DNA of 64,000 bases from JBAOHV01 sp964450685. GTDB taxonomy: Bacteria; Actinomycetota; Acidimicrobiia; Acidimicrobiales; Microtrichaceae. Of the stretch, positions 24,456 to 31,887 are shown piece by piece. Location of the stretch: assembly GCA_964450685.1 (NCBI GenBank), contig CAYVDN010000003.1:1-64000 (forward strand), in the 5' to 3' direction. How positions within the stretch are numbered: position 1 is the first letter of the stretch; each line of letters begins with the position of its first letter. The position numbers and the translations under genes were made by a program. The notes under the pieces are model-generated. The model had not been told where the DNA came from. It saw only the letters and a program-made list of their open reading frames with translations, and searched no databases.

Positions 24456-24935
24456 CTAGAGCTTCGCCCCGGCGGCGATGTCCCGGAGGGCGCTGGCGGT
24501 CTGGGCCGGGAGCGTCTTGCCCCGGGAGGCGCCGGGCTGCCACCCGATGGAGAACAGGCGCCGGGCCTCGGCCGCTGTGAGCCCGAGGGCCTTCTGGGCG
24601 ATGTCGGTGCCCCGGAAGGGCGTGCCCTCGCCGGGCTTGCGCCACCACGTGCCACCGTCCTTGCGGGTGGTGTCGGGGACCCAGCCGGTGAGCAAGCAGG
24701 TCCAGCCCACGATGTCCTGGGAGTCGCCCATGGGGACGTACTCGTAGACCCGGCCGTCGTCCATGGTGATGTTCTGCATGTCGTCGCCCAGCTGGGCCGA
24801 GGTGCCCAGCCAGTAGTTGTTCGGGCTGTAGACCTTCGGGAACGACTCGATGCACTCGGCCACGTCACGCAGCAGCTCGGCGTTGCGGGTCGGGGCGGGC
24901 GCCGCACCAGCGGCGGTGATGGTCGTGATGGCCAT
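24456..24935 (-). CDS. Hypothetical early protein
   Basis: 159 aa from ATG 24935 (MAITTITAAGAAPAP) with AAGGAGTCAAGTC before it. Aromatic-rich middle: YSPNNYWLGTSAQLGDDMQN, GRVYEYVPMGDSQDIVGWTC, LLTGWVPDT, then AAEARRLFSIGWQPGASR. No known motif. It has its own upstream region (24940-25010) with TTGAGTGTCACACTAGTCAA and a TGATACGGTTATCA palindrome-like sequence. Confidence 0.65.
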   Translation of the reverse strand: MAITTITAAGAAPAPTRNAELLRDVAECIESFPKVYSPNNYWLGTSAQLGDDMQNITMDDGRVYEYVPMGDSQDIVGWTCLLTGWVPDTTRKDGGTWWRKPGEGTPFRGTDIAQKALGLTAAEARRLFSIGWQPGASRGKTLPAQTASALRDIAAGAKL

Positions 24936-25017
24936 GACTTGACTCCTTGTTGGGTTGCGGTTTGATAACCGTATCACACTCTTGTTCTGTTGACTAGTGT
25001 GACACTCAAGAATGCCA

Positions 25018-25049
25018 AGAGCCCCGACACTCGGAAGCGCCGGGGCTCT
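25018..25049 (-). terminator. Hairpin terminator AGAGCCCCG...CGGGGCTCT
   Basis: 9-bp perfect stem with a 14-base loop downstream of 25131-25502; minus-strand continuation TGGCATTCTTG is moderately T-rich. Confidence 0.7.
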
Positions 25050-25130
25050 CGGAAGACGTGCGACGGAGGGGGATCCGCCGACGCCTACTTGCCGCCCGGA
25101 GGGAGGGGATTCCTCCGGAGGGGTTCTTGG

Positions 25131-25502
25131 TCAGCCCCCGACGATGCCCGTGGTCAGGCTGGCCAGGCTGTCGAAGAGGCTAGGCTGTCGGTTGGGGTCC
25201 ACGTCGGCGTACTCCTCGTTGATGGCGACAGCACGGTCGTTGAGCGCCGGATCCCGGCTGTCGATGACGGCGAGCTTGTCGAGCACGTCCAGGCGTCGAT
25301 CGACATCGTCGGACCACAGCTCCCTGATCCTGGCGTTGCGCTCGTCGATGCGGCCGAACTTCTCGAAGTTGGCCCGGGCGGCGTTGGAGAGATCGGCCAG
25401 ATCCTCGTGGATGCGCTGGGCCGTGTCGCCGATCTCCGTGCGGAGCTGCTTCGCCAGCTCGGCGAGCTGGGTGTCGATGTACTCCTTGGTCTCCTGCTTC
25501 AT
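25131..25502 (-). CDS. Coiled-coil hypothetical protein
   Basis: 123 aa from ATG 25502 (MKQETKEYIDTQLAELAKQL) with AGAAGGAG upstream. Residues 1-~75 are one amphipathic coiled coil (RTEIGDTAQRIHEDLADLSN, AARANFEKFGRIDERNARIR); the C-terminus is less ordered. No DNA-binding or membrane motif. Function unknown. Confidence 0.65.
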   Translation of the reverse strand: MKQETKEYIDTQLAELAKQLRTEIGDTAQRIHEDLADLSNAARANFEKFGRIDERNARIRELWSDDVDRRLDVLDKLAVIDSRDPALNDRAVAINEEYADVDPNRQPSLFDSLASLTTGIVGG

Positions 25503-25545
25503 GAGGTGGTACTCCTTCTGTTGGTGTGGGATCAGTATGTCACCC

Positions 25546-25950
25546 TCATCGGCGGATCGCAAGGATCCCACGCCCGAGCTGCCACTGGATGGCGTCGAGT
25601 GCGTCGATGAAGGTGCCGTGGCAGCTGACGTAGCCGTCGGCGAGGCTGGGCTCCCCGTTGAGGATGATCGGCAGCCTGAGAACGTAGTAGGGCGTATCGG
25701 ACAGCTCGTCGTCGGCGAGCCCCAGGAACGTCCAGCCACCATCTTCCCAGCGCCACCCAAAGGCTGTGGCCGTCTCGGTGGCCAAGATGTGGGAGGGCCG
25801 GGCCAGGTGGATGTCCTGTTGGAGGGCGGCGCTCTGGGCGGCGTTGAACTCGTCCTTGAGGTGCTTGAGGCGGTGCTTCTTGCGGCGGCCGTCGATGATG
25901 TCGGCCCGGAACTCTTCCGCTGCGCGGTTCATCAGGTCGATGGACGCCAT
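25546..25950 (-). CDS. Hypothetical protein behind start signal
   Basis: 134 aa, ATG 25950 behind GATA-GGGGG-TATC. Basic N-terminal helix (RRKKHRLKHLKDEFNAAQSA), then beta-rich ATAFGWRWEDGGWTFLGLAD, TPYYVLRLPIILNGEPSLAD. No family recognised. Likely co-transcribed with 25965-26699. Confidence 0.65.
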   Translation of the reverse strand: MASIDLMNRAAEEFRADIIDGRRKKHRLKHLKDEFNAAQSAALQQDIHLARPSHILATETATAFGWRWEDGGWTFLGLADDELSDTPYYVLRLPIILNGEPSLADGYVSCHGTFIDALDAIQWQLGRGILAIRR

Positions 25951-25956
25951 TTGTGT

Positions 25957-25969
25957 GATACCCCCTATC
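25957..25969 (-). promoter_or_regulatory. GATAGGGGGTATC start-associated signal
   Basis: Contains the TAG stop of the gene ending at 25965; G5 lies 11-12 bases before ATG 25950. Confidence 0.7.
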
Positions 25970-26699
25970 GGGGCACGGCCACGACGATGGTGGCGGTGAT
26001 GACCTCGGTCGCCGTCTCGACGACGATGGTCTCGGGACCACGGGCCAGCACACGTGCGTGGTTCGGGTCCTCGGGGTAGGGGATGAACAGCGTCTGCGGC
26101 GGCATCGGCAGCGGCGGCAGCGACTGCTCGGACGGGGGGCGCTCAGAGAGGCGGTTCTCCCGGTCGGCCTCGATGATGGCCGTGGCCAGCTCGAAGTTCT
26201 TGAAGGGCTTCGCTGCCCCGCCAGCAGCGGGGAACGGCAGCTCCAGCTGCTCGTCGTCGGCGCCCTCGGGCTCGGGCTCGGCCGCAGGGGCAGACGCCTT
26301 CGGCGGCGTGATGGCGCTGGCCGAGACGTAGATGGGGTGGCGGTTGTTCTTGATGCCGCTGCCGACCTTGTAGGTGGCGTCGGGGTCGTACACGTAGGCG
26401 CCCGGCGCACAGCGGTAGAGGACACCCTTGAAGGTCGAGCGCCCGGTGGGCACGCAGAGCTGGTCGAGGTAGAAGTAGATCGTGTGCTCGGTGTCGGCGA
26501 TCTTGCGCCGCTTGCCCTGGGACATCCCGTAGATCGAGTCGAAGAACCGGCCGAGGTAGGTGGTCATCTGCCGTGCCTCGTCCTCGCCGAACAGCTCGAC
26601 CAGCACCCCGTACTTGAGCACGGTGTTCGGGTTGTCGAGGAGGTAGCCCGTCAGCAGGGCGTAGCGGGCTTCCAGTTCGTCGCTGAGCTTGATCGACAT
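25965..26699 (-). CDS. Hypothetical protein with winged-helix-like N-terminus
   Basis: 244 aa, ATG 26699. Residues 1-~100 look like a wHTH: LEARYALLTGYLLDNPNTVL, KYGVLVELFGEDEARQMTTY, TEHTIYFYLDQLCVPTGR, LYRCAPGAYVYDP. Then a Pro/Ala/Glu linker containing ADDEQLELPFPAAGG, which could be a sliding-clamp-type QLELPF peptide, and a helical/beta end (TATEVITATIVVAVPR). Possibly a DNA-binding replication or regulatory protein; speculative. Confidence 0.6.
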   Translation of the reverse strand: MSIKLSDELEARYALLTGYLLDNPNTVLKYGVLVELFGEDEARQMTTYLGRFFDSIYGMSQGKRRKIADTEHTIYFYLDQLCVPTGRSTFKGVLYRCAPGAYVYDPDATYKVGSGIKNNRHPIYVSASAITPPKASAPAAEPEPEGADDEQLELPFPAAGGAAKPFKNFELATAIIEADRENRLSERPPSEQSLPPLPMPPQTLFIPYPEDPNHARVLARGPETIVVETATEVITATIVVAVPR

Positions 26700-26733
26700 G
26701 GTGGGCGGGTCCTTCCGGTTGCGGTGTGTCTAC

Positions 26734-26764
26734 ATGATACACACACTCTGCGTAGACTTGTCAA
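26734..26764 (-). promoter_or_regulatory. Promoter of 25965-26699
   Basis: Minus strand TTGACA (26759-26764), 19 bp, TATCAT (26734-26739); the -35 lies in TTGACAAGTC. Leader includes CACCGCAACCGGAAGG, related to the early leader repeat. Confidence 0.5.
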
Positions 26765-26768
26765 CTAC

Positions 26769-27347
26769 CTACAACAATGTTGCTGACGAGCAGCCCTTCC
26801 ACTTGCCCATCTTCAGTTTCCCCAACGTCTTCATGGCTTCGTCCAGAGTGCGATGCGGGCGCAGGGCGCAACGGCTGATGTGGTCGGGGATCTCCTCCAC
26901 CAGAGCCCCATCGGAGACGACCTGCATGGGCGTGGTCAGCTGCAGATAGGGCTGGCTGGTCTGCCACCACGGTGCCCAGACGAGGAACACCCTCGTGGAG
27001 GCGTACAGGCCCTTGCCGAACGGCCCCGTGCCCTCGTAGCCGCCCATCATCCACCCGACGGCGGCCTGCTCGGGCATGGCGTAGTCGAACGGTGCCTGCG
27101 TGCTGGTGTAGGGGTTGACCATGTACTCGGCCAAAGTGTCGAGGAGGCGGTCGAGGTTGCGCTGCGGCCCGTCTATCGGGACACTAGTGTCTCCATATCG
27201 GTATGAAGGGACCAAGGCCCTCACTCGATCCCCGAGGTCTGCCAGCACACTGCTCTTCGAGGGGATGGAGAACGCCGGAGAGAGGCTGGTCAGCGCATCC
27301 CGCATGGTCATCCCCGAGACTCGCTTCGCAGGTTCGGTGTCAGTCAC
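26769..27347 (-). CDS. Hypothetical early protein
   Basis: 192 aa, GTG 27347 overlapping the upstream TGA. Aromatic-rich core: GWMMGGYEGTGPFGKGLYAS, TRVFLVWAPWWQTSQPYLQL, then LRPHRTLDEAMKTLGKLKMG. No motif recognised. Third gene of a three-gene operon (28359 to 26769) driven from 28369-28397. Confidence 0.6.
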   Translation of the reverse strand: MTDTEPAKRVSGMTMRDALTSLSPAFSIPSKSSVLADLGDRVRALVPSYRYGDTSVPIDGPQRNLDRLLDTLAEYMVNPYTSTQAPFDYAMPEQAAVGWMMGGYEGTGPFGKGLYASTRVFLVWAPWWQTSQPYLQLTTPMQVVSDGALVEEIPDHISRCALRPHRTLDEAMKTLGKLKMGKWKGCSSATLL

Positions 27348-27910
27348 TGCGGGTTCCCCTCGCTTAGGCGGTACCGCCGGTGCGACTGCATCACCAGCTC
27401 GTAGGCCCCCGGCAGCTGAGGGAGGCCGTTGAAGATCTGGCTGATCGGCGAGCCGTCACCCCGGTGGTAGAGCTGCTGGACCTCGGGCGGTCGCCAGGTG
27501 TTGCGGATGCCCCGCAGCTCATTGAGGATCGGCTCCATGCTGTAGTCAATCCGGGCACCTTCCACGATGTCGCTCGTGCGTTGGGGCAGGACCAGCTGGC
27601 TCACGTGGCCTGGCTCCTCACCCACAGTGACACTCATCAGCAGTGTTCGGCCGGGGTGGGTAGCGATGCGCTCGTCGCCGTACATGGTGCTCTCCCACCA
27701 GTAGTGCTGCACGACGAACACCCGGCGAGTGATCAGGTTCCACCCGACGGCGAAGTAGGTGGACTCGATGCGGCGATAGTCCGGATGTGGGAGCGAGGCG
27801 ACCTGTTCGAGGAGGAAGTTGGTGAACTGCTGAAGGGACTTGTGCAGCGCCTGACGACGGACGGCGTGCTCCTGCGCCATGGCGCTGCCCCAGCTGCTCC
27901 GGCGGCTCAC
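27344..27910 (-). CDS. Hypothetical early protein
   Basis: 188 aa from GTG 27910, which overlaps the upstream TGA (GTGA); ATG 27880 (MAQEHAVRRQ) is the alternative. Contains LQQFTNFLLEQVASLPHPDY, WNLITRRVFVVQHYWWESTM. Ends RYRLSEGNPQ. Shares size and aromatic beta style (VFxVxxxWWxS/T) with the next gene, so the two could be ancient duplicates. Function unknown. Confidence 0.6.
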   Translation of the reverse strand: MSRRSSWGSAMAQEHAVRRQALHKSLQQFTNFLLEQVASLPHPDYRRIESTYFAVGWNLITRRVFVVQHYWWESTMYGDERIATHPGRTLLMSVTVGEEPGHVSQLVLPQRTSDIVEGARIDYSMEPILNELRGIRNTWRPPEVQQLYHRGDGSPISQIFNGLPQLPGAYELVMQSHRRYRLSEGNPQ

Positions 27911-28359
27911 GCCCGCACCCGGATCATGTCTCGGAGGGTCTCATAGAAGTGCCCCCGGCTCTGGCGGGTGGAGCCCGCCACCACATGCACGGTCACCCTG
28001 CCCTTGTCGATGACGATCAGCATCTGCCCGTCACGGTCAGGATCGGCCCTGGCGAAGTAGATCAGCTCGTCACCGGCACCCGGACCACGGCGAAGGACCC
28101 ACGTCATGGGCACCACGAGGAAGCCCCAGCAGCGGTCGGACCGGAGCTTCCAGCCCCAGGCCACGTAGTCCTGCCTCCCCACGGCGACGGTGGTTCGGAA
28201 GTTCGGGTAGCTCCAGTCCTCGGACATCATCTTGTTCTCGGCCGAGCGCAGGATGGTCCGGCTCGGGATGTCGAGCTGCAACTCCTTCTCGGCCGGATGG
28301 AAGGCATCGACCGTGTAGGCCAGCATCACCGGATTGTCGATCACCTCAGTCGTCGCCAT
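27907..28359 (-). CDS. Hypothetical early protein, first of operon
   Basis: 150 aa from ATG 28359 (MATTEVIDNPVMLAYTVDAF). Beta-rich: NFRTTVAVGRQDYVAWGWKL, RCWGFLVVPMTWVLRRG, QMLIVIDKGRVTVHVVAG. No motif recognised. GATACT ends 9 bases before ATG, with no Shine-Dalgarno. Confidence 0.6.
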   Translation of the reverse strand: MATTEVIDNPVMLAYTVDAFHPAEKELQLDIPSRTILRSAENKMMSEDWSYPNFRTTVAVGRQDYVAWGWKLRSDRCWGFLVVPMTWVLRRGPGAGDELIYFARADPDRDGQMLIVIDKGRVTVHVVAGSTRQSRGHFYETLRDMIRVRA

Positions 28360-28368
28360 GGGCCATAC

Positions 28369-28397
28369 AGTATCACCATCCCGGGCGGCTTGCACAA
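28369..28397 (-). promoter_or_regulatory. Minus promoter of divergent pair
   Basis: TTGTGC (28392-28397), 17 bp, GATACT (28369-28374). Overlaps the plus-strand -35 at the palindrome CTTGCACAAG, so one bound protein would control both directions. Confidence 0.65.
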
Positions 28398-28418
28398 GTA
28401 GCAACTAATCGCTACTGT
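28390..28418 (+). promoter_or_regulatory. Plus promoter of divergent pair, leaderless type
   Basis: TTGCAC (28390-28395), 17 bp, TACTGT (28413-28418), 6 nt, ATG 28425. Confidence 0.65.
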
Positions 28419-28424
28419 GTGTCC

Positions 28425-28994
28425 ATGACCACAACCGACCGAATCTTCCCCGACAGCAACCCCATCGTGGAGCTGCGCCGGGTGCCCTCGACACTGGCCC
28501 TCGGCCGTGAGTACGACGATGGCGTGGCCGATTGGCTGAACGGCGCCGTGGTGTGGCAGCCGGTGAGCCGAGGAGACGTTGCAGGCAGGGTCGGCACGTG
28601 GATCGTCGCCTACGCCCAGGACGGCGGCGACCTGCCCCTGGTGGACAGCTCGGTGACCGGCATCCCCTTCGTCAACGAGCGCCAGGCTCGGGCCGACGGC
28701 CTGATGATCTTCTGGGCGCAGCCGGGCAACTGGGTCTACAAGCGCTTCGACGGCACGCAGTGCGGCGGCACGGTCGACAGCATCCTGGAGGAGCTGGCCC
28801 ACTCCGGACTCCGGGGACCGGCCTCGGGCGCCGTCGATCTGCGCAACAGGATCGCCGAGCTGGTGAGCACCGGCATGCGGGACGCCAACCACCCCCAGGC
28901 CGTGGCGCCCGCCGAGGACACCGCCGACACCATCATGCAGGAGCTGTGGTACACCACCGACGACATCCACCCCGAGCAGAAACTAGACGACTGA
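28425..28994 (+). CDS. Hypothetical protein, first of plus operon
   Basis: 189 aa from ATG 28425 (MTTTDRIFPDSNPIVELRRV), 6 bases after the -10, with no ribosome site. Contains YDDGVADWLNGAVVWQPVSR, GTWIVAYAQDGGDLPLVDSS, GLMIFWAQPGNWVYKRFDG. The beta pattern with W-rich turns resembles the minus-strand neighbours 27907-28359 and 27344-27910. Function unknown. Its TGA overlaps the next ATG. Confidence 0.6.
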   Translation: MTTTDRIFPDSNPIVELRRVPSTLALGREYDDGVADWLNGAVVWQPVSRGDVAGRVGTWIVAYAQDGGDLPLVDSSVTGIPFVNERQARADGLMIFWAQPGNWVYKRFDGTQCGGTVDSILEELAHSGLRGPASGAVDLRNRIAELVSTGMRDANHPQAVAPAEDTADTIMQELWYTTDDIHPEQKLDD

Positions 28995-29161
28995 TGGACG
29001 AAGACGAGAAGATCATCGAGCGCCTCGGGCGCTACGGGACCCCCGAGAACGTGCGGATCCTGCGTAACCTCCTCACCATCGCTGTGATCAGCGTCCTGAT
29101 CACCCTGGTGCTGGTGGGCGGCCTGGTGGGGCTCCTCTGGCTGGCCGGGAGGCCGGTCTGA
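28994..29161 (+). CDS. Small single-pass membrane protein
   Basis: 55 aa, TGATG overlap with upstream gene. Charged N-terminus (MDEDEKIIERLGRYGTPENV) then one strong membrane helix at residues ~25-52 (LLTIAVISVLITLVLVGGLV, GLLWLAGRPV). Could alter host membrane or act as an immunity-type protein; unknown. Confidence 0.65.
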   Translation: MDEDEKIIERLGRYGTPENVRILRNLLTIAVISVLITLVLVGGLVGLLWLAGRPV

Positions 29162-29367
29162 TGGGTCCCGACGAGTTCCTCCAGACCTGCATCATGATCG
29201 ACGCCTTGCTGCGCAAGCTCTCCACGATCCCGTCGGAGGACTACGGCGGCGACACCTCGCAGTCGATCTCGGCCCAGCTGCACTCCGACGGCCGGGTAAC
29301 GATCCAGGGCTACGTGGACGGGTACTTCGAGATCCAGAACCACCAGTGCGAGTGGGTGAGCAGCTGA
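29161..29367 (+). CDS. Small hypothetical protein
   Basis: 68 aa, start overlapping previous stop. MGPDEFLQTCIMIDALLRKL, then a beta half (SAQLHSDGRVTIQGYVDGYF, EIQNHQCEWVSS). No motif. Part of the four-gene coupled run 28425-29582. Confidence 0.55.
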   Translation: MGPDEFLQTCIMIDALLRKLSTIPSEDYGGDTSQSISAQLHSDGRVTIQGYVDGYFEIQNHQCEWVSS

Positions 29368-29582
29368 TGGCCGCCAAGCGAGTGTGGCACTGCGTCACGT
29401 GTCAGCAGAAGGGCGGGTACTCCGTCCGTCTCTACGGCGACAAGCTGGCCACCCAGCACGCTCTCGACGGCCACGAGATCCACGAGCAGGACCTGTGCTT
29501 CCGCTACGGCGACGAGGACGGAGCCCCGTTCAACAACTGCCTCGGGTATGTCACTCCCGACGCCCGCACGCCCACTACATAG
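29367..29582 (+). CDS. Small zinc-finger-like protein
   Basis: 71 aa, ATG 29367 overlapping TGA. HCVTCQQKGGYSVRLYG, then QHALDGHEIHEQDLC: C-x2-C with H-x4-H and a further Cys resembles a small zinc finger or bacterial HTH-less ribbon. Function unknown. Confidence 0.55.
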   Translation: MAAKRVWHCVTCQQKGGYSVRLYGDKLATQHALDGHEIHEQDLCFRYGDEDGAPFNNCLGYVTPDARTPTT

Positions 29583-29680
29583 CCCATATTGCACAGGGAC
29601 CCTCCACCCCCCAGATTTCGAGGCCCACCCCCGCCCTCTCCCCTTCGGCGAAGCCGACGCTCCGAAATCCCCATTTCCTC

Positions 29681-29696
29681 AACTTCTTGATATCGG
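29681..29696 (+). repeat. Direct repeat CTCAACTTCTTGATAT, copy 1
   Basis: 16-bp exact match to about 30049-30064, flanking the 29735-30028 gene. Could mark insertion of a small gene cassette, or be regulatory copies. Confidence 0.55.
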
Positions 29697-29734
29697 CCTG
29701 CCGGACGAACGGCGGCATGGAAAGGACCATCGCC

Positions 29735-30028
29735 ATGGCACATCACGTCGGGATCCGGTACGTCATCGACACCGGAGTGGCGGTGAAGCTGCTGGCCCAG
29801 GAGCCTCACCTGAGGTCCGTCCTGGTGGCTGAGCGGTACGTGAACAAGCTCAATTCACCCGATGCCCTCACGGAGGCCATGAGCGATGGTTTGCTCGCTG
29901 CTCAGGCTCTCCCGGAGCCGGGTGACGTGTCGGTGCAGTCCTTCGAGATGCTCGACTTCACCGTTCGGGCAGTGCCGGGTGGTCACCAGTGGTCTGCTCA
30001 GTGGGAAGCGCATGGGGTGCTGCTCTAG
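29735..30028 (+). CDS. Hypothetical protein
   Basis: 97 aa from ATG 29735 with AAAGGA at proper spacing (ATG 29717 is an alternative). RYVIDTGVAVKLLAQEP superficially recalls a PIN-domain start, but the later acidic motifs are absent and the protein is short. No function assigned. Preceded by CTCAACTTCTTGATAT, repeated again after the gene. Confidence 0.5.
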   Translation: MAHHVGIRYVIDTGVAVKLLAQEPHLRSVLVAERYVNKLNSPDALTEAMSDGLLAAQALPEPGDVSVQSFEMLDFTVRAVPGGHQWSAQWEAHGVLL

Positions 30029-30048
30029 CAAATGCTCAGGTGCCGTTG

Positions 30049-30064
30049 CTCAACTTCTTGATAT
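30049..30064 (+). repeat. Direct repeat CTCAACTTCTTGATAT, copy 2
   Basis: Second copy, just after the stop at 30028. Confidence 0.55.
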
Positions 30065-30214
30065 GCCTATTGGGCATGGATCATGGCTACTACCAGGCAC
30101 ACTACAGGCCGGGTTCTTGCTCCTGCCGCTTGGACGAATGTGCGCCCTAGGCCCCCCATGCACGTGCGCCGATCATAATGGTGCCCCCCTCCAAGCACGT
30201 GCGCATGGCCGTGA

Positions 30215-30266
30215 CTTGCGCATGGGCATGGGATGTGCTAGGCGCAGGCGCATGCCCATGCGCAAG
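30215..30266. repeat. 16-bp perfect inverted repeat
   Basis: CTTGCGCATGGGCATG and CATGCCCATGCGCAAG with a 20-base loop. Strong hairpin in either strand; serves the convergent operons as a possible terminator. Confidence 0.7.
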
Positions 30267-30394
30267 CAATTGGACAACTAGTTGCTACTTGTGCTAGGGC
30301 TCCCAATACAGCTGGGGGTGCTCATTGGGCATGGGCTGGGCGTGTAGGTGCCTAGGGCAAATGGGCCATGCGAGCGGGCGTAGTTGCTATGTCT

Positions 30395-30529
30395 CTACTG
30401 CCAGGGAGCAACGAACAGGCCAGCCACCGACGCCATGACGACCAACGCCACCAAGCACAGCGCACACACCACGACCCACGCCTTGATGTCCCGCAGCAAC
30501 CTCTCCTCCTCTGTCTCTTCCCTATTCAT
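30395..30529 (-). CDS. Tiny single-pass membrane protein
   Basis: 44 aa from ATG 30529, three bases after the stop of the zinc-ribbon gene, with GGGAGTGA upstream. MNREETEEERLLRDIKAWVV then VVCALCLVALVVMASVAGLF and VAPWQ: acidic N-terminus and one clear transmembrane helix. Function unknown. Confidence 0.6.
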   Translation of the reverse strand: MNREETEEERLLRDIKAWVVVCALCLVALVVMASVAGLFVAPWQ

Positions 30530-30532
30530 TGC

Positions 30533-30814
30533 TCACTCCCTTCTCGTTGCGATGGCGCCAAACTCTGGGCCGAGTTTCGGCGCAACGTGACCAACACCAA
30601 CGTGGCCAGGCAACGGGAACACAGGGCCGTGGTGCTCATGGGCTGGGCGGAACGTGCCGCACTTGCAGAACTGGCAGTGGGGCGTGATTGCTCCGGCGCC
30701 GAGACCGTGGCCGCAGAGGCAGGCGGTGAACGTGCCAGGCGGTGGGCCGGGGCAGTGCTCGTCGTGCTCGGCGTTGGTCAGCTTCTCCTTGCACCATGTG
30801 CAGACGTAGCTCAT
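30533..30814 (-). CDS. Zinc-ribbon-type protein
   Basis: 93 aa, ATG 30814 overlapping the upstream TGA (ATGA). Cys/His sets: CTWCKEKLTNAEHDEHC, ACLCGHG, HCQFCKCGTF, HEHH. At least two zinc sites likely. One of three Cys-rich small proteins in this minus operon. Function unknown. Confidence 0.65.
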   Translation of the reverse strand: MSYVCTWCKEKLTNAEHDEHCPGPPPGTFTACLCGHGLGAGAITPHCQFCKCGTFRPAHEHHGPVFPLPGHVGVGHVAPKLGPEFGAIATRRE

Positions 30815-31071
30815 TGCGAGGGCGCCGAGTTTCGTTGCTCACGTGCTCGGTTCACGAGGTAGCGCCGGGCCTCGTCCTCGTTGGGGAAGTCGTGGGGCGT
30901 GCGGATGACGCTGCCGCTGAACTTGGTGACCGGCGGGGACCAGATGCGCACTCGTCCCTTGCTGCGTGGCACCACTCGATAGCTCTTGAGACCGAGGGCG
31001 GTGGGCAGGTGCTGGATGGGCAGCTCACGCACGTAGCGGCTGCCGAGAGTGAGGGGGATGCTGAAGGTCAC
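30811..31071 (-). CDS. Small basic hypothetical protein
   Basis: 86 aa from GTG 31071 (GTGA overlap with upstream stop); a longer ATG start at 31113 would run into the upstream gene. TFSIPLTLGSRYVRELPI, LGLKSYRVVPRSKGRVRIWS, PHDFPNEDEARRYLVNRARE. Small alpha/beta domain. Function unknown. Confidence 0.6.
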   Translation of the reverse strand: MTFSIPLTLGSRYVRELPIQHLPTALGLKSYRVVPRSKGRVRIWSPPVTKFSGSVIRTPHDFPNEDEARRYLVNRAREQRNSAPSQ

Positions 31072-31394
31072 TGCTGGTCTCCTTGGGTTGGGGCCGAAGT
31101 TTGGCCACGCCACTCGTTGCCCCAGACCCTCGGCCCGGGAACGGGCACGCTCACGTTGGGCGTACGCACGTCGTGCTCACCATCACGGTGGAACTGGCCG
31201 CAGGGCTGGAGCCTGATGGGGTTGGTGTAGTCGGTGGTCTCGAACTCACGGCCATCGGCGGGCTCGGCGAACAGCTCGCAACGGATGGAGCGGGTGGTCT
31301 CGTGCTTCCACTCTGCGCCACCGTCGTTGGGGTCGCCCTGCTGATAGAGGGTATCGCCGCAATGCTTGCAGGAGGGGGCCGAGGTATCGCTCAT
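31068..31394 (-). CDS. Small Cys-containing hypothetical protein
   Basis: 108 aa from ATG 31394 (MSDTSAPSCKHCGDTLYQQG). CKHCGDTLY plus later C and CGQFHRDGEHDV could make a zinc ribbon. Ends in a Pro/Gln tail. Middle gene of the minus operon 31581 to 30395. Confidence 0.6.
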   Translation of the reverse strand: MSDTSAPSCKHCGDTLYQQGDPNDGGAEWKHETTRSIRCELFAEPADGREFETTDYTNPIRLQPCGQFHRDGEHDVRTPNVSVPVPGPRVWGNEWRGQTSAPTQGDQQ

Positions 31395-31407
31395 GTGATG
31401 GTGTCCT

Positions 31408-31581
31408 TCACTTGGGAGGGCTGGCGTAGGCAGCGTGGCAGTTGCTGCACTTGAAGTGGGCACGGGTGCCTGGTGAGGCTGGGATGGGCTCCACGGTGTC
31501 ACTGTGGCGGCAGGAGAAACAGTCCCACGTGGGCAGCTCCTCGAAGTGGGCGACACGCTCCCGGTCCTTGCTGCTCGGCAT
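31408..31581 (-). CDS. Small zinc-ribbon protein, first of operon
   Basis: 57 aa from ATG 31581 (MPSSKDRERVAHFEELPTWD). Two CxxC knuckles, WDCFSCRHSDTVEP and FKCSNCHAAYASPPK, as in a minimal zinc ribbon. Divergent from 31646. An alternative ATG lies 6 bases upstream. Confidence 0.6.
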   Translation of the reverse strand: MPSSKDRERVAHFEELPTWDCFSCRHSDTVEPIPASPGTRAHFKCSNCHAAYASPPK

Positions 31582-31645
31582 AGGCATATCAGCTCAACAG
31601 TGAGTCACGCCTCGGTGGTGGTGATGTTGGCGGTGGTCGGCCGAC

Positions 31646-31885
31646 GTGGAGAAGCACGCTCGGTGGCACGAGGCCCTGACCAGCCACATGCACTGGCCAC
31701 CGCCGCAGCACCTGACCAGGGAGACCATCACCACGCACCGTCACCCTCGGCCCGGCGCCGACTACCTGCACTCCGGCGAGCACCAGCCGCCCGGCGCCGA
31801 CCTGTACGAGCGGCAGCTACAGGTGGTGACCGACATCACCCAGCCCTTCGCCACGCCGCCCAAGTCCGACCACGGGAGACTCTGA
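31646..31885 (+). CDS. Hypothetical His-rich protein
   Basis: 79 aa, GTG 31646, weak ribosome site. EKHARWHEALTSHMHWPPPQ, LTRETITTHRHPRPGADYLH, LYERQLQVVTDITQPF. His-rich first half. Its stop is 2 bases before the next ATG, favouring reality. Function unknown. Confidence 0.45.
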   Translation: MEKHARWHEALTSHMHWPPPQHLTRETITTHRHPRPGADYLHSGEHQPPGADLYERQLQVVTDITQPFATPPKSDHGRL

Positions 31886-31887
31886 CC

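Larger units (their letters stand above)
30029..30394. other. Convergent intergenic region with repeats
   Basis: 366 bases with no credible gene, between a plus operon and a minus operon that end toward each other. It is less GC-rich than the rest and full of recurring words: GGGCATGG three times, GCACGTGCGC twice, TGCTAGG/CCTAGG several times, a CAACTAGTTG palindrome, and a 16-bp perfect inverted repeat (30215-30230 with 30251-30266). May be a bidirectional terminator, a replication origin or a recombination site. Confidence 0.6.

Noticed and set aside
22177..24459. 760-codon plus-strand frame opposite the RIIA-like gene
   Set aside because: Antisense shadow; the minus frame carries GHKL motifs.
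29735..30028. PIN-domain toxin
   Set aside because: Only the opening VIDTGVAVKLL is reminiscent; the protein is short and the later acidic residues and antitoxin partner are missing.
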